Assembly (NCBI GenBank): GCA_027486655.1
Contig: JAIXOR010000016.1
Coordinates: 124,001-188,000, forward strand
Origin: Verrucomicrobiaceae bacterium
GTDB lineage: Bacteria; Verrucomicrobiota; Verrucomicrobiia; Verrucomicrobiales; Akkermansiaceae
Direction of reading: 5' to 3'
DNA length: 64,000 bases
Within the stretch, counting starts at the first letter, position 1; each line of letters begins with the position of its first letter. Positions 56,315 to 64,000 of the stretch are shown here, in pieces. The position numbers were made by a program, and so were the translations under genes. Under the pieces are notes generated by a model. That model had not been told where the DNA came from and ran no database searches. It worked only from the letters and a program-made list of their open reading frames with translations.

Positions 56315-57799
56315 TCAACCGGAGACCACCTTGCCCTTGAATTTCTCCAAGGCGGACTCGATCAGCGGATCCTGATAGAAGGTTTCCTCCACGGCGGGCT
56401 GGGGTGGGGGAGCGGGGGCGGCGGGCTCGGGTTTCGACTCATCCTTCCACGGCGGAGGCTCGGGTTCGGGCGGGACTTCAGTGACCTCGGGGGCCTCCTC
56501 TATCATCGACTCAAGCGCGGCGAAGCCACCTGCGGGAGACTTCGGCCTGGGCGCGGGCTCGGGCACGACGGCGGCCGGTGCGGGCACTTCTTCAGCCGGG
56601 GGAGCGGCCTCCCTGGGTGGCGATGGCGCTGCAGCGGTGGCTGAGCGCAGGTCGGTCCCGCAGTGGTCGGCGGCCTTGGTCAGCACCTTGATGACGTCGG
56701 TGATGCGCACCTCGGCCAGCACCTGGATTGCCTTGATGATTCCGAGTTCGAAATGCAGGCGCTTGTTGGTGGCCCACTTCATGCGTCCCTCGGTGTCCGC
56801 GAAGACATCGATGGCGGCCAGGATGCGGTCCGGCGCGTAGTCCTCGGCAAGGCCGAGCAGTTGCTGCCAGAGTTCCGAGGGGATGCCCTCGCCGTCGGCC
56901 GATGGATCGAGCTTGGCAACCAGCAGCGCGCGCAGGCAGCCGATGAGTTCGCCGAGCAGTTGCGAGAGTTCGCGTCCGCTTTCCGCTTCTTTCTGGATCA
57001 GCGAGAGGGCGGCGGGTGTTTCACGGTCGAGCAGGGTGGCGGTGAGCCGCGCCACTTTTTCCCGGGAGGTGAAGCCGAAGACGTCGAGCACGTTTTCCTC
57101 GGTGATGTGGTCGCCGCAGAAGGCCACCAGCTGGTCGAGCATGGATTGGGCGTCGCGCATGCCGCCGTCGGCCCCTTTGGCGATGGCCCAGGCGGCGGTG
57201 GGATCGAGGGTGATGCCTTCGTTGCCGGCGATGTGGAGCAGGTGCTTGGCGATGGTTTCCGTGGGGATCGGCCGCAGGTCGAAGCGCTGGCAGCGCGACA
57301 GGATGGTGGGCAGGATCTTGTTGGCCTCGGTGGTGGCGAAGATGAACTTCACGTGCGGCGGCGGCTCTTCCAGCGTTTTGAGCAACGCGTTGAAGGCCGC
57401 GTTGGAGAGCATGTGCACCTCGTCGATGTAGTAGATCTTGAACTGACCGCGGGCCGGGGCGAAGCGGACCGACTCACGGAGGTCGCGCACCTGTTCCACG
57501 CCGTTGTTGGAGGCACCGTCGATTTCCAGCACGTCGAGCGAGCGGCCTTCGGCGATCTCGATGCAGACGTCCTCGTCCGGGTCGAAGTCGGCCTTCGGTC
57601 CCTGGGTGCAGTTGAGCGCCTTGGCGAGGATGCGGGCGGTGGATGTCTTGCCGGTGCCGCGCGGGCCGACGAACAGGTAGGCGTGGGCGAGCCGCTTTTG
57701 GGCGATCGCATTGCGCAGGGTACGGACGACGTGGTCCTGGCCGAGGACGTCGTCGAAGGTTTTGGGTCGGTATTTCCGGGCGAAGACCTGGTAGCTCAC
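56315..57799 (-). CDS. dnaX: DNA polymerase III subunit gamma/tau
   Basis: 494 aa. GTG at 57799-57797 begins VSYQVFARKYRPKTFDDVLG, the conserved start of DnaX; the longer open frame to 58342 is not used. Walker A is GPRGTGKTS, the DExx-type box is IYYIDEVHML, sensor 1 is FIFATTEANKI. It is the clamp-loader ATPase of the replisome. The zinc-binding loop between Walker A and EGRSLDV has only two Cys (NCTQGPKADFDPDEDVCIEI) instead of four. After domain III a Pro/Ala/Glu-rich linker (about 385-475) precedes a short tail, so a long tau C-terminus is lacking. No A-rich slippery site was noticed. The GH75-like gene diverges from it across 106 bp. Confidence 0.95.
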   Translation of the reverse strand: MSYQVFARKYRPKTFDDVLGQDHVVRTLRNAIAQKRLAHAYLFVGPRGTGKTSTARILAKALNCTQGPKADFDPDEDVCIEIAEGRSLDVLEIDGASNNGVEQVRDLRESVRFAPARGQFKIYYIDEVHMLSNAAFNALLKTLEEPPPHVKFIFATTEANKILPTILSRCQRFDLRPIPTETIAKHLLHIAGNEGITLDPTAAWAIAKGADGGMRDAQSMLDQLVAFCGDHITEENVLDVFGFTSREKVARLTATLLDRETPAALSLIQKEAESGRELSQLLGELIGCLRALLVAKLDPSADGEGIPSELWQQLLGLAEDYAPDRILAAIDVFADTEGRMKWATNKRLHFELGIIKAIQVLAEVRITDVIKVLTKAADHCGTDLRSATAAAPSPPREAAPPAEEVPAPAAVVPEPAPRPKSPAGGFAALESMIEEAPEVTEVPPEPEPPPWKDESKPEPAAPAPPPQPAVEETFYQDPLIESALEKFKGKVVSG

Positions 57800-57905
57800 G
57801 GGGGCGAGTGTAGGGATGCCGGCGGGTTTGTCATGGCCGAGTTTCGGAGAAATTTTTTGGCAATTCCCGGATTGGCTCGACCCGGGAATCCCGTAGGATG
57901 CCGCC

Positions 57906-59420
57906 ATGCATGGATCGGGACAATCGGGCGGCCGGCGGAAGATCCCGGCGGCGTGGCTGGGCATCGGCTTTCTGGCCATGCTGGCGGCTGGCGTGGGCCT
58001 TTGTTTCACCGCGGTGCCGGGCAAGGTGAAACGCGGACTCAAGGAGATTTTCGCGCCCACGCCGGTGGTGAAGGCCCCGGATGAGGCGGATATCCGCCGC
58101 CAGGTCGAGGCCAGGCTCCGGTCGGAAATGGAGCGTGAGCTGGAACGCGAGATCGAGGCGATGAAGAAAGCGGCTGCTGAAAAAGAGGCACGCGATGCGC
58201 GGGAAGAGGCCGAGTCCGCCGCCCGGGAGGCGGAGAACGCCGGGCTGCCCCCCGCCGGGTCGGTCACTGATGTCCGCAAGCTCCGCTCCGGCATCCCGTT
58301 CAGGACCGAGGTGAAGTTCGAGAACGGCGGCCTGGCCTCCAAGGAGCGGGTGGACGAGGCCAGCTACACCGCGTTCTATCAGCTTTCACTGCGCGTTCCC
58401 GCCGCGGCCCGCACGATGGCCGAGCTGGAGGTGACCCATCCGGGGTTGTCCGCCATGCTGCCCGGCCTCCCGCCGTTGCTGGACAAGGCGGAGATCTCCC
58501 CCTGGTTCCGGAAACTCTACGAAAACAAAACGACCCGCGTGCGCCGGGATGCCAACTCGCTCAGCGAAATCCTCACCAAGCACAACTTTTACGACTGCGA
58601 GACCATCCTCCACCTGCGCTCCGCCTCCGGCAAACCGGTGTTCCTGATGCGGGCGGAGATGGATGTGGTCTCGGACGGCTCCGATGGCGACCGACTTGCC
58701 ACCATGCCCGATGAGATCGTCAACTCGACCCACTACCAACCCTTCACCAGCTACGGTTGGCCGAAGAAAAGCACCACGCCCAACCCGATGGTCGCGGGCT
58801 GGGAGCGCCGGATCGTCGGGGCGGAAAAAGAACTCGCCGACCGCGCCACCACGGCCGAGCGCAAGACCTGGCTGCGCGACCGCATCGCCTACCTGAAACG
58901 CGGCATCGCCGATCTCAAGGCGCGCAGTTTCCTGATCGCGGAGTATGATCCGTTCATCGTCATTCCGGTAAACCTGCTCACGGCCAACGACCCCTTCGCT
59001 CCGAAAGTGGGGGACTATGCCGTCGTCGCCCACGGCGGGAAGCTCTACCCGTGCATCGTCGGCGATGGCGGTCCCACCTTCAAAGTGGGCGAGGCCTCGC
59101 TGCGCATGGCCCGCGAGATCAATCCGAAGTCCTCGCCCTACAGCCGGCCGGAATCCGACCTCAAGGTGACCTACCTCGTTTTCCCGGGATCCCGGGATGC
59201 GGAGAAAGGCCCGCCGGATTACGAACGCTGGCGGCAGCGCTGCCACGAGTTGCTGGGTGAAATCGGCGGCACGGGCGGGACCCCTCTGCATGTCTGGCAG
59301 GACCTTTTGCCGAAGCCCGCCGCGCCTGCGGAGGCTACTCCTTCTCCAGCATCCTCCGGAGCTTCTCCCGCCTCAGCGCCCCGAGCACCCGGAGCAGCAG
59401 AAGCAGGCAAATCAGAGTGA
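57906..59420 (+). CDS. membrane-anchored GH75 (chitosanase)-like protein
   Basis: 504 aa. One N-terminal membrane helix ([21 protein letters not shown], residues 17-37), then a charged coiled coil (about 60-115), then a domain with [40 protein letters not shown] and [18 protein letters not shown], as in bacterial GH75 proteins. The C-terminus is a low-complexity Pro/Ala/Ser tail. Activity on chitosan or another substrate is not proven by sequence. Its last 86 bp overlap the convergent membrane-protein gene. Confidence 0.7.
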   Translation: MHGSGQSGGRRKIPAAWLGIGFLAMLAAGVGLCFTAVPGKVKRGLKEIFAPTPVVKAPDEADIRRQVEARLRSEMERELEREIEAMKKAAAEKEARDAREEAESAAREAENAGLPPAGSVTDVRKLRSGIPFRTEVKFENGGLASKERVDEASYTAFYQLSLRVPAAARTMAELEVTHPGLSAMLPGLPPLLDKAEISPWFRKLYENKTTRVRRDANSLSEILTKHNFYDCETILHLRSASGKPVFLMRAEMDVVSDGSDGDRLATMPDEIVNSTHYQPFTSYGWPKKSTTPNPMVAGWERRIVGAEKELADRATTAERKTWLRDRIAYLKRGIADLKARSFLIAEYDPFIVIPVNLLTANDPFAPKVGDYAVVAHGGKLYPCIVGDGGPTFKVGEASLRMAREINPKSSPYSRPESDLKVTYLVFPGSRDAEKGPPDYERWRQRCHELLGEIGGTGGTPLHVWQDLLPKPAAPAEATPSPASSGASPASAPRAPGAAEAGKSE

Positions 59421-59712
59421 CCCCCAGCTCAAGCATCGGTGCGGCCCCGCGCGGGCGCTCGCCGGCCACCAGCTTGACCACATCCGGCAGGTTGCCCAGC
59501 CCGCGCGTGGTTCCCAACAGCGCCAGCACCCCGGCCCCGATGAGTCCGTGCCACTTCATCTTCAGCGAGAACAACCCGCAAATCAGCAGTCCGCCACCCA
59601 GCGTGAGCGCCCCTTGCAGAAAGGCAAGCCCGTCGGTTTTCCCCAGCATCCGCTGCGCCATCACCCCGAGCGCGAGCACCGCCACCCCACTGAAAAACAC
59701 GTGAATCCGCAT
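59335..59712 (-). CDS. small integral membrane protein of unknown function
   Basis: 125 aa from the ATG at 59712-59710 ([20 protein letters not shown]). Three to four hydrophobic helices: 5-22, 32-50 ([19 protein letters not shown]), 55-68 and 95-115 ([21 protein letters not shown]), ending in a basic [12 protein letters not shown] tail. It does not match a family I know. The 3' end overlaps the end of the GH75-like gene by 86 bp, so one of the two 3' ends is constrained by the other; the overlap includes that gene's low-complexity tail. It diverges from the aminotransferase gene. Confidence 0.6.
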   Translation of the reverse strand: MRIHVFFSGVAVLALGVMAQRMLGKTDGLAFLQGALTLGGGLLICGLFSLKMKWHGLIGAGVLALLGTTRGLGNLPDVVKLVAGERPRGAAPMLELGVTLICLLLLLRVLGALRREKLRRMLEKE

Positions 59713-59798
59713 GGCGGAAGCTGACCTCCGCCACGCCACTCCGCAAGCCCCGGCCTCCGCGGGGTTTACAAGTGGGCGCGCTCCGCCAGAATGCCCCC

Positions 59799-60635
59799 AT
59801 GACGACGCTTTGGTGCAACGGCCAATGGCTCGATGCCTGGGACTTCCCCGCATCGCCGACCGATCGCGGATTCATGCACGGGCTGGGCTTGTTCGAGACC
59901 CTGCTGGCCGTCGATGGCAGGCCGGTTTTTGCGGAGCTCCACTTGCAGCGCCTGCTGGAAAGCTGCTCGCGCCTCGGCTGGAAGCCCGCCATTCCGGACC
60001 TGCATGAGACGATCGCCGAACTCCTCTCACACAACGAACTGGGCAGCGGCCGCTCCCGCATCCGCATCGCGGTCTCCGCCGGCAGCGGACGGGTGCAGGA
60101 TCTCACGCTGGGCGCGGACCACATCGTCTGGATCACCGCCACCGCCGCGGCCATGCCACCCGCCACCACCTGCGCCAACCTCTCACCGTGGCGCAGGAAC
60201 GAACACTCCGCCCTGGCCGGCATGAAGTCCGCCTCCTATGCGGAAAACCTCATCGCCCTCGAACACGCGGACCGCCTCGGCTTCGAGGAAACCTTGTTTC
60301 TCAACACCGCCGGCCACCTCTGCGAGGCCGCCACCTCGAATGTCTTCCTCGTTTGCGATGGAGCCCTCCGCACCCCGGCGCTCGATGCCGGCTGCCTGCC
60401 CGGCATCACCCGCTCGGTCGTGCTCGGACTGGCCGCCGACCTCGGAATCCCCTGCGAAGAAGCACTTTTCGACGCATCCTGGCTCGACCGGGCGGACGAA
60501 ATCTTCCTCACCTCCTCCATCCGCGGGGTGATGGGGCTGTCGCGATTTGGCGATCGCCCGCTGCCGCACGGGCCGGTCACCGCCCGCCTCCGCGAGGCTT
60601 GGAACCTTGCCGCGATCGGAAAGAGCTCCCACTGA
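59799..60635 (+). CDS. class IV aminotransferase (branched-chain aminotransferase / aminodeoxychorismate lyase type)
   Basis: 278 aa from ATG 59799. PLP-dependent fold-type IV enzyme: TDRGFMHGLGLFETLLAVDG at the N-terminus, catalytic Lys143 in GMKSASYAENLIALEHA, then ETLFLNTAGHLCEAATSNVFLV and LTSSIRGVMGLSRFGD. It could be 4-amino-4-deoxychorismate lyase (PabC), D-amino acid or branched-chain aminotransferase; the motifs do not decide. Cytoplasmic. 72 bp separate it from the next gene. Confidence 0.9.
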   Translation: MTTLWCNGQWLDAWDFPASPTDRGFMHGLGLFETLLAVDGRPVFAELHLQRLLESCSRLGWKPAIPDLHETIAELLSHNELGSGRSRIRIAVSAGSGRVQDLTLGADHIVWITATAAAMPPATTCANLSPWRRNEHSALAGMKSASYAENLIALEHADRLGFEETLFLNTAGHLCEAATSNVFLVCDGALRTPALDAGCLPGITRSVVLGLAADLGIPCEEALFDASWLDRADEIFLTSSIRGVMGLSRFGDRPLPHGPVTARLREAWNLAAIGKSSH

Positions 60636-60707
60636 TTCCACGTTTTTGCATTGATGCGGAAAACCGCAGAACACAGCCTGCCTCCACCAACCAGACCCCA
60701 CACGATC

Positions 60708-61751
60708 ATGTCACGCTCCGTCACGCTCTTCACCGGTCAATGGGCCGATCTCCCGCTCGAAAAACTCGCGCCGCTCGCCTATGAAATGGGCTACGACGGC
60801 TTGGAACTCGCCTGCTGGGGCGACCACTTCGACGTCGATGCCGCCGCCTCCAGCAAGACCTACGTCAAGGAACGCTGGGAACTCCTCGGCGATCACGGCC
60901 TCAACTGCTTCGCGATCTCCAACCACCTCGTCGGCCAGGCTGTCTGCGACCTCATCGACGAGCGCCACAAGGCCATCCTCGCCCCGGACGTCTGGGGCGA
61001 TGGCGATCCCGAGGGCGTCCGCAAACGCGCCGCCAAGAAGATGATCACCACCGCCAAGGCCGCGCGCGCCTTCTTCAATGCCAAACCCGGACGCAACGGG
61101 TCCGATGATTTCCCCGCCGTGGTCAACGGCTTCACCGGATCCTCGATCTGGCACTCGATCTACGCGTTCCCGCCGACCTCCCAGGAATACTACGAGAAGG
61201 GCTTCAAGGACTTCGCCAAACGCTGGCTGCCCATTCTCGATGCCTTTGACAAGGTGGACGTCAACTTCGCCCTCGAAGTCCACCCCACCGAGATCGCCTT
61301 CGACATCGCCTCCGCCAAGCGCGCCCTCGCCGCCGTCGGCCACCACAAGCGCTTCGGTTTCAACTACGACCCCTCCCACCTCGGCTATCAGGGCGTCGAC
61401 TACGTCAAATTCATCCGTGAGTTCTCGGATCGCATCTATCACTGCCACATGAAGGACGCCTGGTGGGGTCATGGCGATGGCACCGTGGGCGTCTTCGGCG
61501 GCCACACGAACTTCGGCGATGCCCGCCGTTTCTGGGACTTCCGCTCCCCCGGCCGTGGCGACATCGACTTCGAGGACATCATCGTCGCGCTCAACGACAT
61601 CGGCTACCGCGGCCCTCTCTCCGTCGAGTGGGAGGACATCCGCATGGACCGCGTCCACGGCGGTGCGGAAGCCGCCAGCTTCGTCCGCAGCCTGGATTTC
61701 CCGGTCAGCTCGGTGGCCTTCGACGCCGCCTTCGACAAGAAAAACCAGTAA
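60708..61751 (+). CDS. xylose isomerase-like TIM-barrel sugar isomerase/epimerase
   Basis: 347 aa from ATG 60708. Barrel protein with metal-binding residues in [13 protein letters not shown] (Glu/His), [12 protein letters not shown] (Asp/His), [11 protein letters not shown] (His) and [11 protein letters not shown] (Glu). The opening [32 protein letters not shown] is typical of IolE/hydroxypyruvate isomerase-like proteins. Specific substrate unknown. Longer than the homolog at 50981, with a distinct insertion ([20 protein letters not shown]). Confidence 0.88.
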   Translation: MSRSVTLFTGQWADLPLEKLAPLAYEMGYDGLELACWGDHFDVDAAASSKTYVKERWELLGDHGLNCFAISNHLVGQAVCDLIDERHKAILAPDVWGDGDPEGVRKRAAKKMITTAKAARAFFNAKPGRNGSDDFPAVVNGFTGSSIWHSIYAFPPTSQEYYEKGFKDFAKRWLPILDAFDKVDVNFALEVHPTEIAFDIASAKRALAAVGHHKRFGFNYDPSHLGYQGVDYVKFIREFSDRIYHCHMKDAWWGHGDGTVGVFGGHTNFGDARRFWDFRSPGRGDIDFEDIIVALNDIGYRGPLSVEWEDIRMDRVHGGAEAASFVRSLDFPVSSVAFDAAFDKKNQ

Positions 61752-61862
61752 GTGTTCCCCAGTCGGGGAGGTCACCCGCTGGCCTCCCCGCCCGGCCCCG
61801 GATCCGGGAGGAAATTGTGTCTTGAACGCCCGCCCCGCTCCCAAGCAGGATGCTGGCAGCGA

Positions 61863-63629
61863 ATGCCTGCCTCCGACCATCACCCGGAAATCATCTACGA
61901 GGGAATCCCCGCGTCTCCGGGCATTGCCATCGCTCCGGTCCATGTGATCGCCCGCGGCTTCTCCGCGCCGGAGGTCTATCAGATCGATGAGGCCGCCGTC
62001 TCAGGAGAGCAGAACCGTTTCCAGGAAGCCGTCGAACTCACGAAACGCCAGCTCGTCGAGTTGCAGAGCCGCCTGGAGGACCTTTCCGGTGAAAACGAAA
62101 GCGGCATCTTCGAGGCCCACGCCATGATGCTGGAGGACAAGGCCGTGGTCGACCGCGTCCGCAAGGCCATTGCCAGCCGCCAGCAGAACGCCGAATACGC
62201 GTTCTACGCCGTGATGCAGAACTTCCTGGAGGCCATGCGCCGGATTCCGGATCCCTATCTGCGCGAACGCACGGCGGATATCGAGGACGTCGCCCAGCGC
62301 GTGCTGCGGAACTTTTCTCCGGACAGCGATGCCCGCCACCAGGGCCCGGATGACCGGCACATCCTCGTGGCATACGACCTCGCCCCGTCGGACACCGCGT
62401 CGATGAACCGCCGCCACGTCCTCGGCTTCGCCACCGAGCAGGGCAGCGTGAACTCCCACACCGCCATTCTCGCCCGTGCCTTCGGCGTGCCGGCCGTGGT
62501 GGGCCTCGAATGCGCGGTCATCGATGTGATGGCCCTCACGCCCGCCATTCTCGACGGATACACCGGGAAACTCATCCTGCATCCCTCGCCGGAGACGCTC
62601 GAGCGATACCGCCGGCTGGACGATGCCAAGGCCCGCGTCCGCAGCTCCCTGGACGCCAAGCGTGGTGCCGCCACCGAGACGGTCGATGGCCGCCAGATCA
62701 CCGTTTCCGCAAACATCGAGATCGTCGAGGAACTGCCGCTCGTGAAACGCAGCGGAGCCAAAGGCATCGGCCTTTACCGGACCGAGTTCCTCCTCCTCAA
62801 CAGCGAGGAAATGCCGGACGAAGCCGCGCAAACCGACATCTACGCCAAGGTCGCCCGCGAGATGGCCCCCCATCCGGTGATCATCCGCACGCTGGACGCC
62901 GGCGGTGACAAGCTGCCGGTGGAGCCCCTCACCGAACCGGAACCCAATCCCTTCCTCGGCTGGCGCGGCATCCGCGTCTCGCTCGCCCGGCCCGCGATGT
63001 TCCGCGAACAGATCCGCGCCGTCCTCCGCGCCAGCGCCCAGGGCAAGGTCGCGGTGATGTTCCCGATGATCTCCGGTCTCTCCGAAGTCTGGCGCTGCAA
63101 GGAGATGGTGCGCCGCTGCATGGACGAGCTCGACAAGGAGGGCGTCCCCTTCGACAAGGACCTGCCCGTCGGCGTGATGATCGAGGTGCCGGCCGCCGCC
63201 CTCTGCGCGGACCTGCTCGCTCCGGAAGTGGACTTCTTTTCCATCGGCACCAACGACCTCATCCAATACACGGTCGCCGCAGACCGTGTGAACCCCCACG
63301 TCGCCGAGCTCTACCGGCCCACCCATCCGGCCGTGATCCGCTTGATCAAGCGCACCATCGACGCCGCCACCGACAATGGCATCTGGACCGGAATCTGCGG
63401 GGAAATGGCCGGTGACATCCGCCTCACGCCGCTGCTCATCGGGCTGGGCGTCGAGGAGCTTTCCGTCGGCCCGCAACAAGTGCCGCTCGTCGGCCAGGCC
63501 ATCCGCTCGCTCAGCTACGCCCAGTGCGCCGCGATGTCCGATGAGGCGCTGCGCCACAGCCGCAGCCAGGGCGTGCTCGATCTCTCGATGGAGCTTGCCC
63601 GCAAGCACTACGGCGAGCTGCTCGATTGA
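61863..63629 (+). CDS. ptsI: phosphoenolpyruvate-protein phosphotransferase (PTS enzyme I)
   Basis: 588 aa, the usual enzyme I length, from ATG 61863 (the in-frame ORF before it lacks a plausible start). Domain order: N-terminal phosphohistidine domain with His199 in EQGSVNSHTAILARAFG, then the PEP-binding barrel with GIGLYRTEFLLLNSEEMP, FLGWRGIRVSL, FFSIGTNDLIQYTVAADR and GICGEMAGD. It moves phosphate from PEP to HPr. No HPr or sugar-specific EII gene is next to it, so it may serve regulation rather than sugar uptake. It converges with amt across 52 bp. Confidence 0.96.
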   Translation: MPASDHHPEIIYEGIPASPGIAIAPVHVIARGFSAPEVYQIDEAAVSGEQNRFQEAVELTKRQLVELQSRLEDLSGENESGIFEAHAMMLEDKAVVDRVRKAIASRQQNAEYAFYAVMQNFLEAMRRIPDPYLRERTADIEDVAQRVLRNFSPDSDARHQGPDDRHILVAYDLAPSDTASMNRRHVLGFATEQGSVNSHTAILARAFGVPAVVGLECAVIDVMALTPAILDGYTGKLILHPSPETLERYRRLDDAKARVRSSLDAKRGAATETVDGRQITVSANIEIVEELPLVKRSGAKGIGLYRTEFLLLNSEEMPDEAAQTDIYAKVAREMAPHPVIIRTLDAGGDKLPVEPLTEPEPNPFLGWRGIRVSLARPAMFREQIRAVLRASAQGKVAVMFPMISGLSEVWRCKEMVRRCMDELDKEGVPFDKDLPVGVMIEVPAAALCADLLAPEVDFFSIGTNDLIQYTVAADRVNPHVAELYRPTHPAVIRLIKRTIDAATDNGIWTGICGEMAGDIRLTPLLIGLGVEELSVGPQQVPLVGQAIRSLSYAQCAAMSDEALRHSRSQGVLDLSMELARKHYGELLD

Positions 63630-63681
63630 TCCGGAGCGGACCGCCAAGACCGGCCGTCCGCCCCGGGAAGTTTCGCGTCCA

Positions 63682-64000
63682 TCAGGGCTCCATCGGATAG
63701 GCGTTCTCGCCATGCTCCGAGCGGTCCATGCCCTCATATTCCTGCTCCTCGGTCACACGCAGGCCGATCAGCGCCTTGACCAGCAGCGCGATGCCGACCG
63801 TGGCGATCGCCGACCACACAATGGTCACCGCCAGGCCCGTCGCCTGGATTCCCAGTTGGGTGCCCACCGCCTTCACCGCGCCCAGGCCGCCCAGTGACGT
63901 CTGGCCGAAAAAGGCGAGCAGCAGGGTGCCGAGAATGCCGCCCACGCCGTGCACCGCAAAGACGTCCAGCGAATCGTCTATGTGAAGCTTCTCACGGATC
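63682..64000 (-). CDS. amt: ammonium transporter, C-terminal part (5' end beyond the window)
   Basis: On the - strand the frame is open to the right edge. The visible part has DDSLDVFAVHGVGGILGTLLLAFF, the pore-lining His helix region of Amt, a further helix (TIVWSAIATVGIALLVKALI) and the regulatory C-tail GLRVTEEQEYEGMDRSEHGENAY, which is the GlnK-responsive segment of Amt proteins. Complete except for the missing N-terminal part. Confidence 0.93.
   Translation of the reverse strand, partial: IREKLHIDDSLDVFAVHGVGGILGTLLLAFFGQTSLGGLGAVKAVGTQLGIQATGLAVTIVWSAIATVGIALLVKALIGLRVTEEQEYEGMDRSEHGENAYPMEP

Overview
The window is high-GC bacterial DNA, most likely from a Verrucomicrobiota species of the Verrucomicrobiales type. 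The evidence is two PEP-CTERM sorted proteins, proteins with autotransporter-associated beta-strand repeats, giant secreted hydrolases ending in a calcium-binding tail, absence of SusC/SusD genes among many glycosidases, and a housekeeping block (dnaX-ebfC, ptsI, amt). No rRNA, CRISPR array or transposase is visible.

Region 1 (1-47.4 kb, all on the + strand) is a polysaccharide-degradation locus. It encodes five GH29 alpha-L-fucosidases, one GH95 fucosidase, a GH95-like DUF5703 protein, a GH36-type alpha-galactosidase with an NPCBM domain, GH106-like and GH78 alpha-L-rhamnosidases, a GH16 endo-enzyme, a GH74-like beta-propeller, two GH43/117-like propellers (one broken by an in-frame TGA) and two tandem giant proteins of about 2,110 residues carrying PA14 and heparinase II/III-like lyase domains. 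Nearly all have signal peptides. Twelve genes from 6512 to 38734 are so tightly packed, often with ATGA overlaps, that one 32-kb transcription unit is likely. The target is inferred to be a fucose- and rhamnose-rich polysaccharide containing galactose and uronic acid. No sulfatase is present, so a heavily sulfated fucoidan is unlikely unless sulfatases lie outside the window. Two PEP-CTERM proteins and a beta-strand repeat protein are probable envelope or matrix proteins.

Region 1 carries two repeated non-coding signals. One is a triple TGRCCAAT-type direct repeat followed by GRATTTTGATCTAG, found before the long operon (6425-6479) and before the second PEP-CTERM gene (38982-39037). The other is a two-hairpin element with compensatory base changes, found after each PEP-CTERM gene (505-562 and 39951-40012). 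They look like a shared operator or promoter and a structured RNA or DNA element.

At 47601-47651 lies the 3' part of a tRNA with anticodon CAU, without its 5' half and ending in an encoded CCA. This is what one end of an island integrated into a tRNA gene looks like, so region 1 may be an integrated carbohydrate island whose integrase and intact tRNA lie left of the window.

Region 2 (47.9-54.9 kb, + strand) is a second sugar module: a six-hairpin protein, an MFS transporter, a TIM-barrel isomerase, a GH105-like glycosidase and an AraC/XylR-type regulator.

Region 3 (54.9-64 kb) is core chromosome: an endonuclease/exonuclease/phosphatase protein, ebfC and dnaX on the - strand, a GH75-like protein, a small membrane protein, a class IV aminotransferase, a second TIM-barrel isomerase, ptsI, and the end of amt at the right edge.
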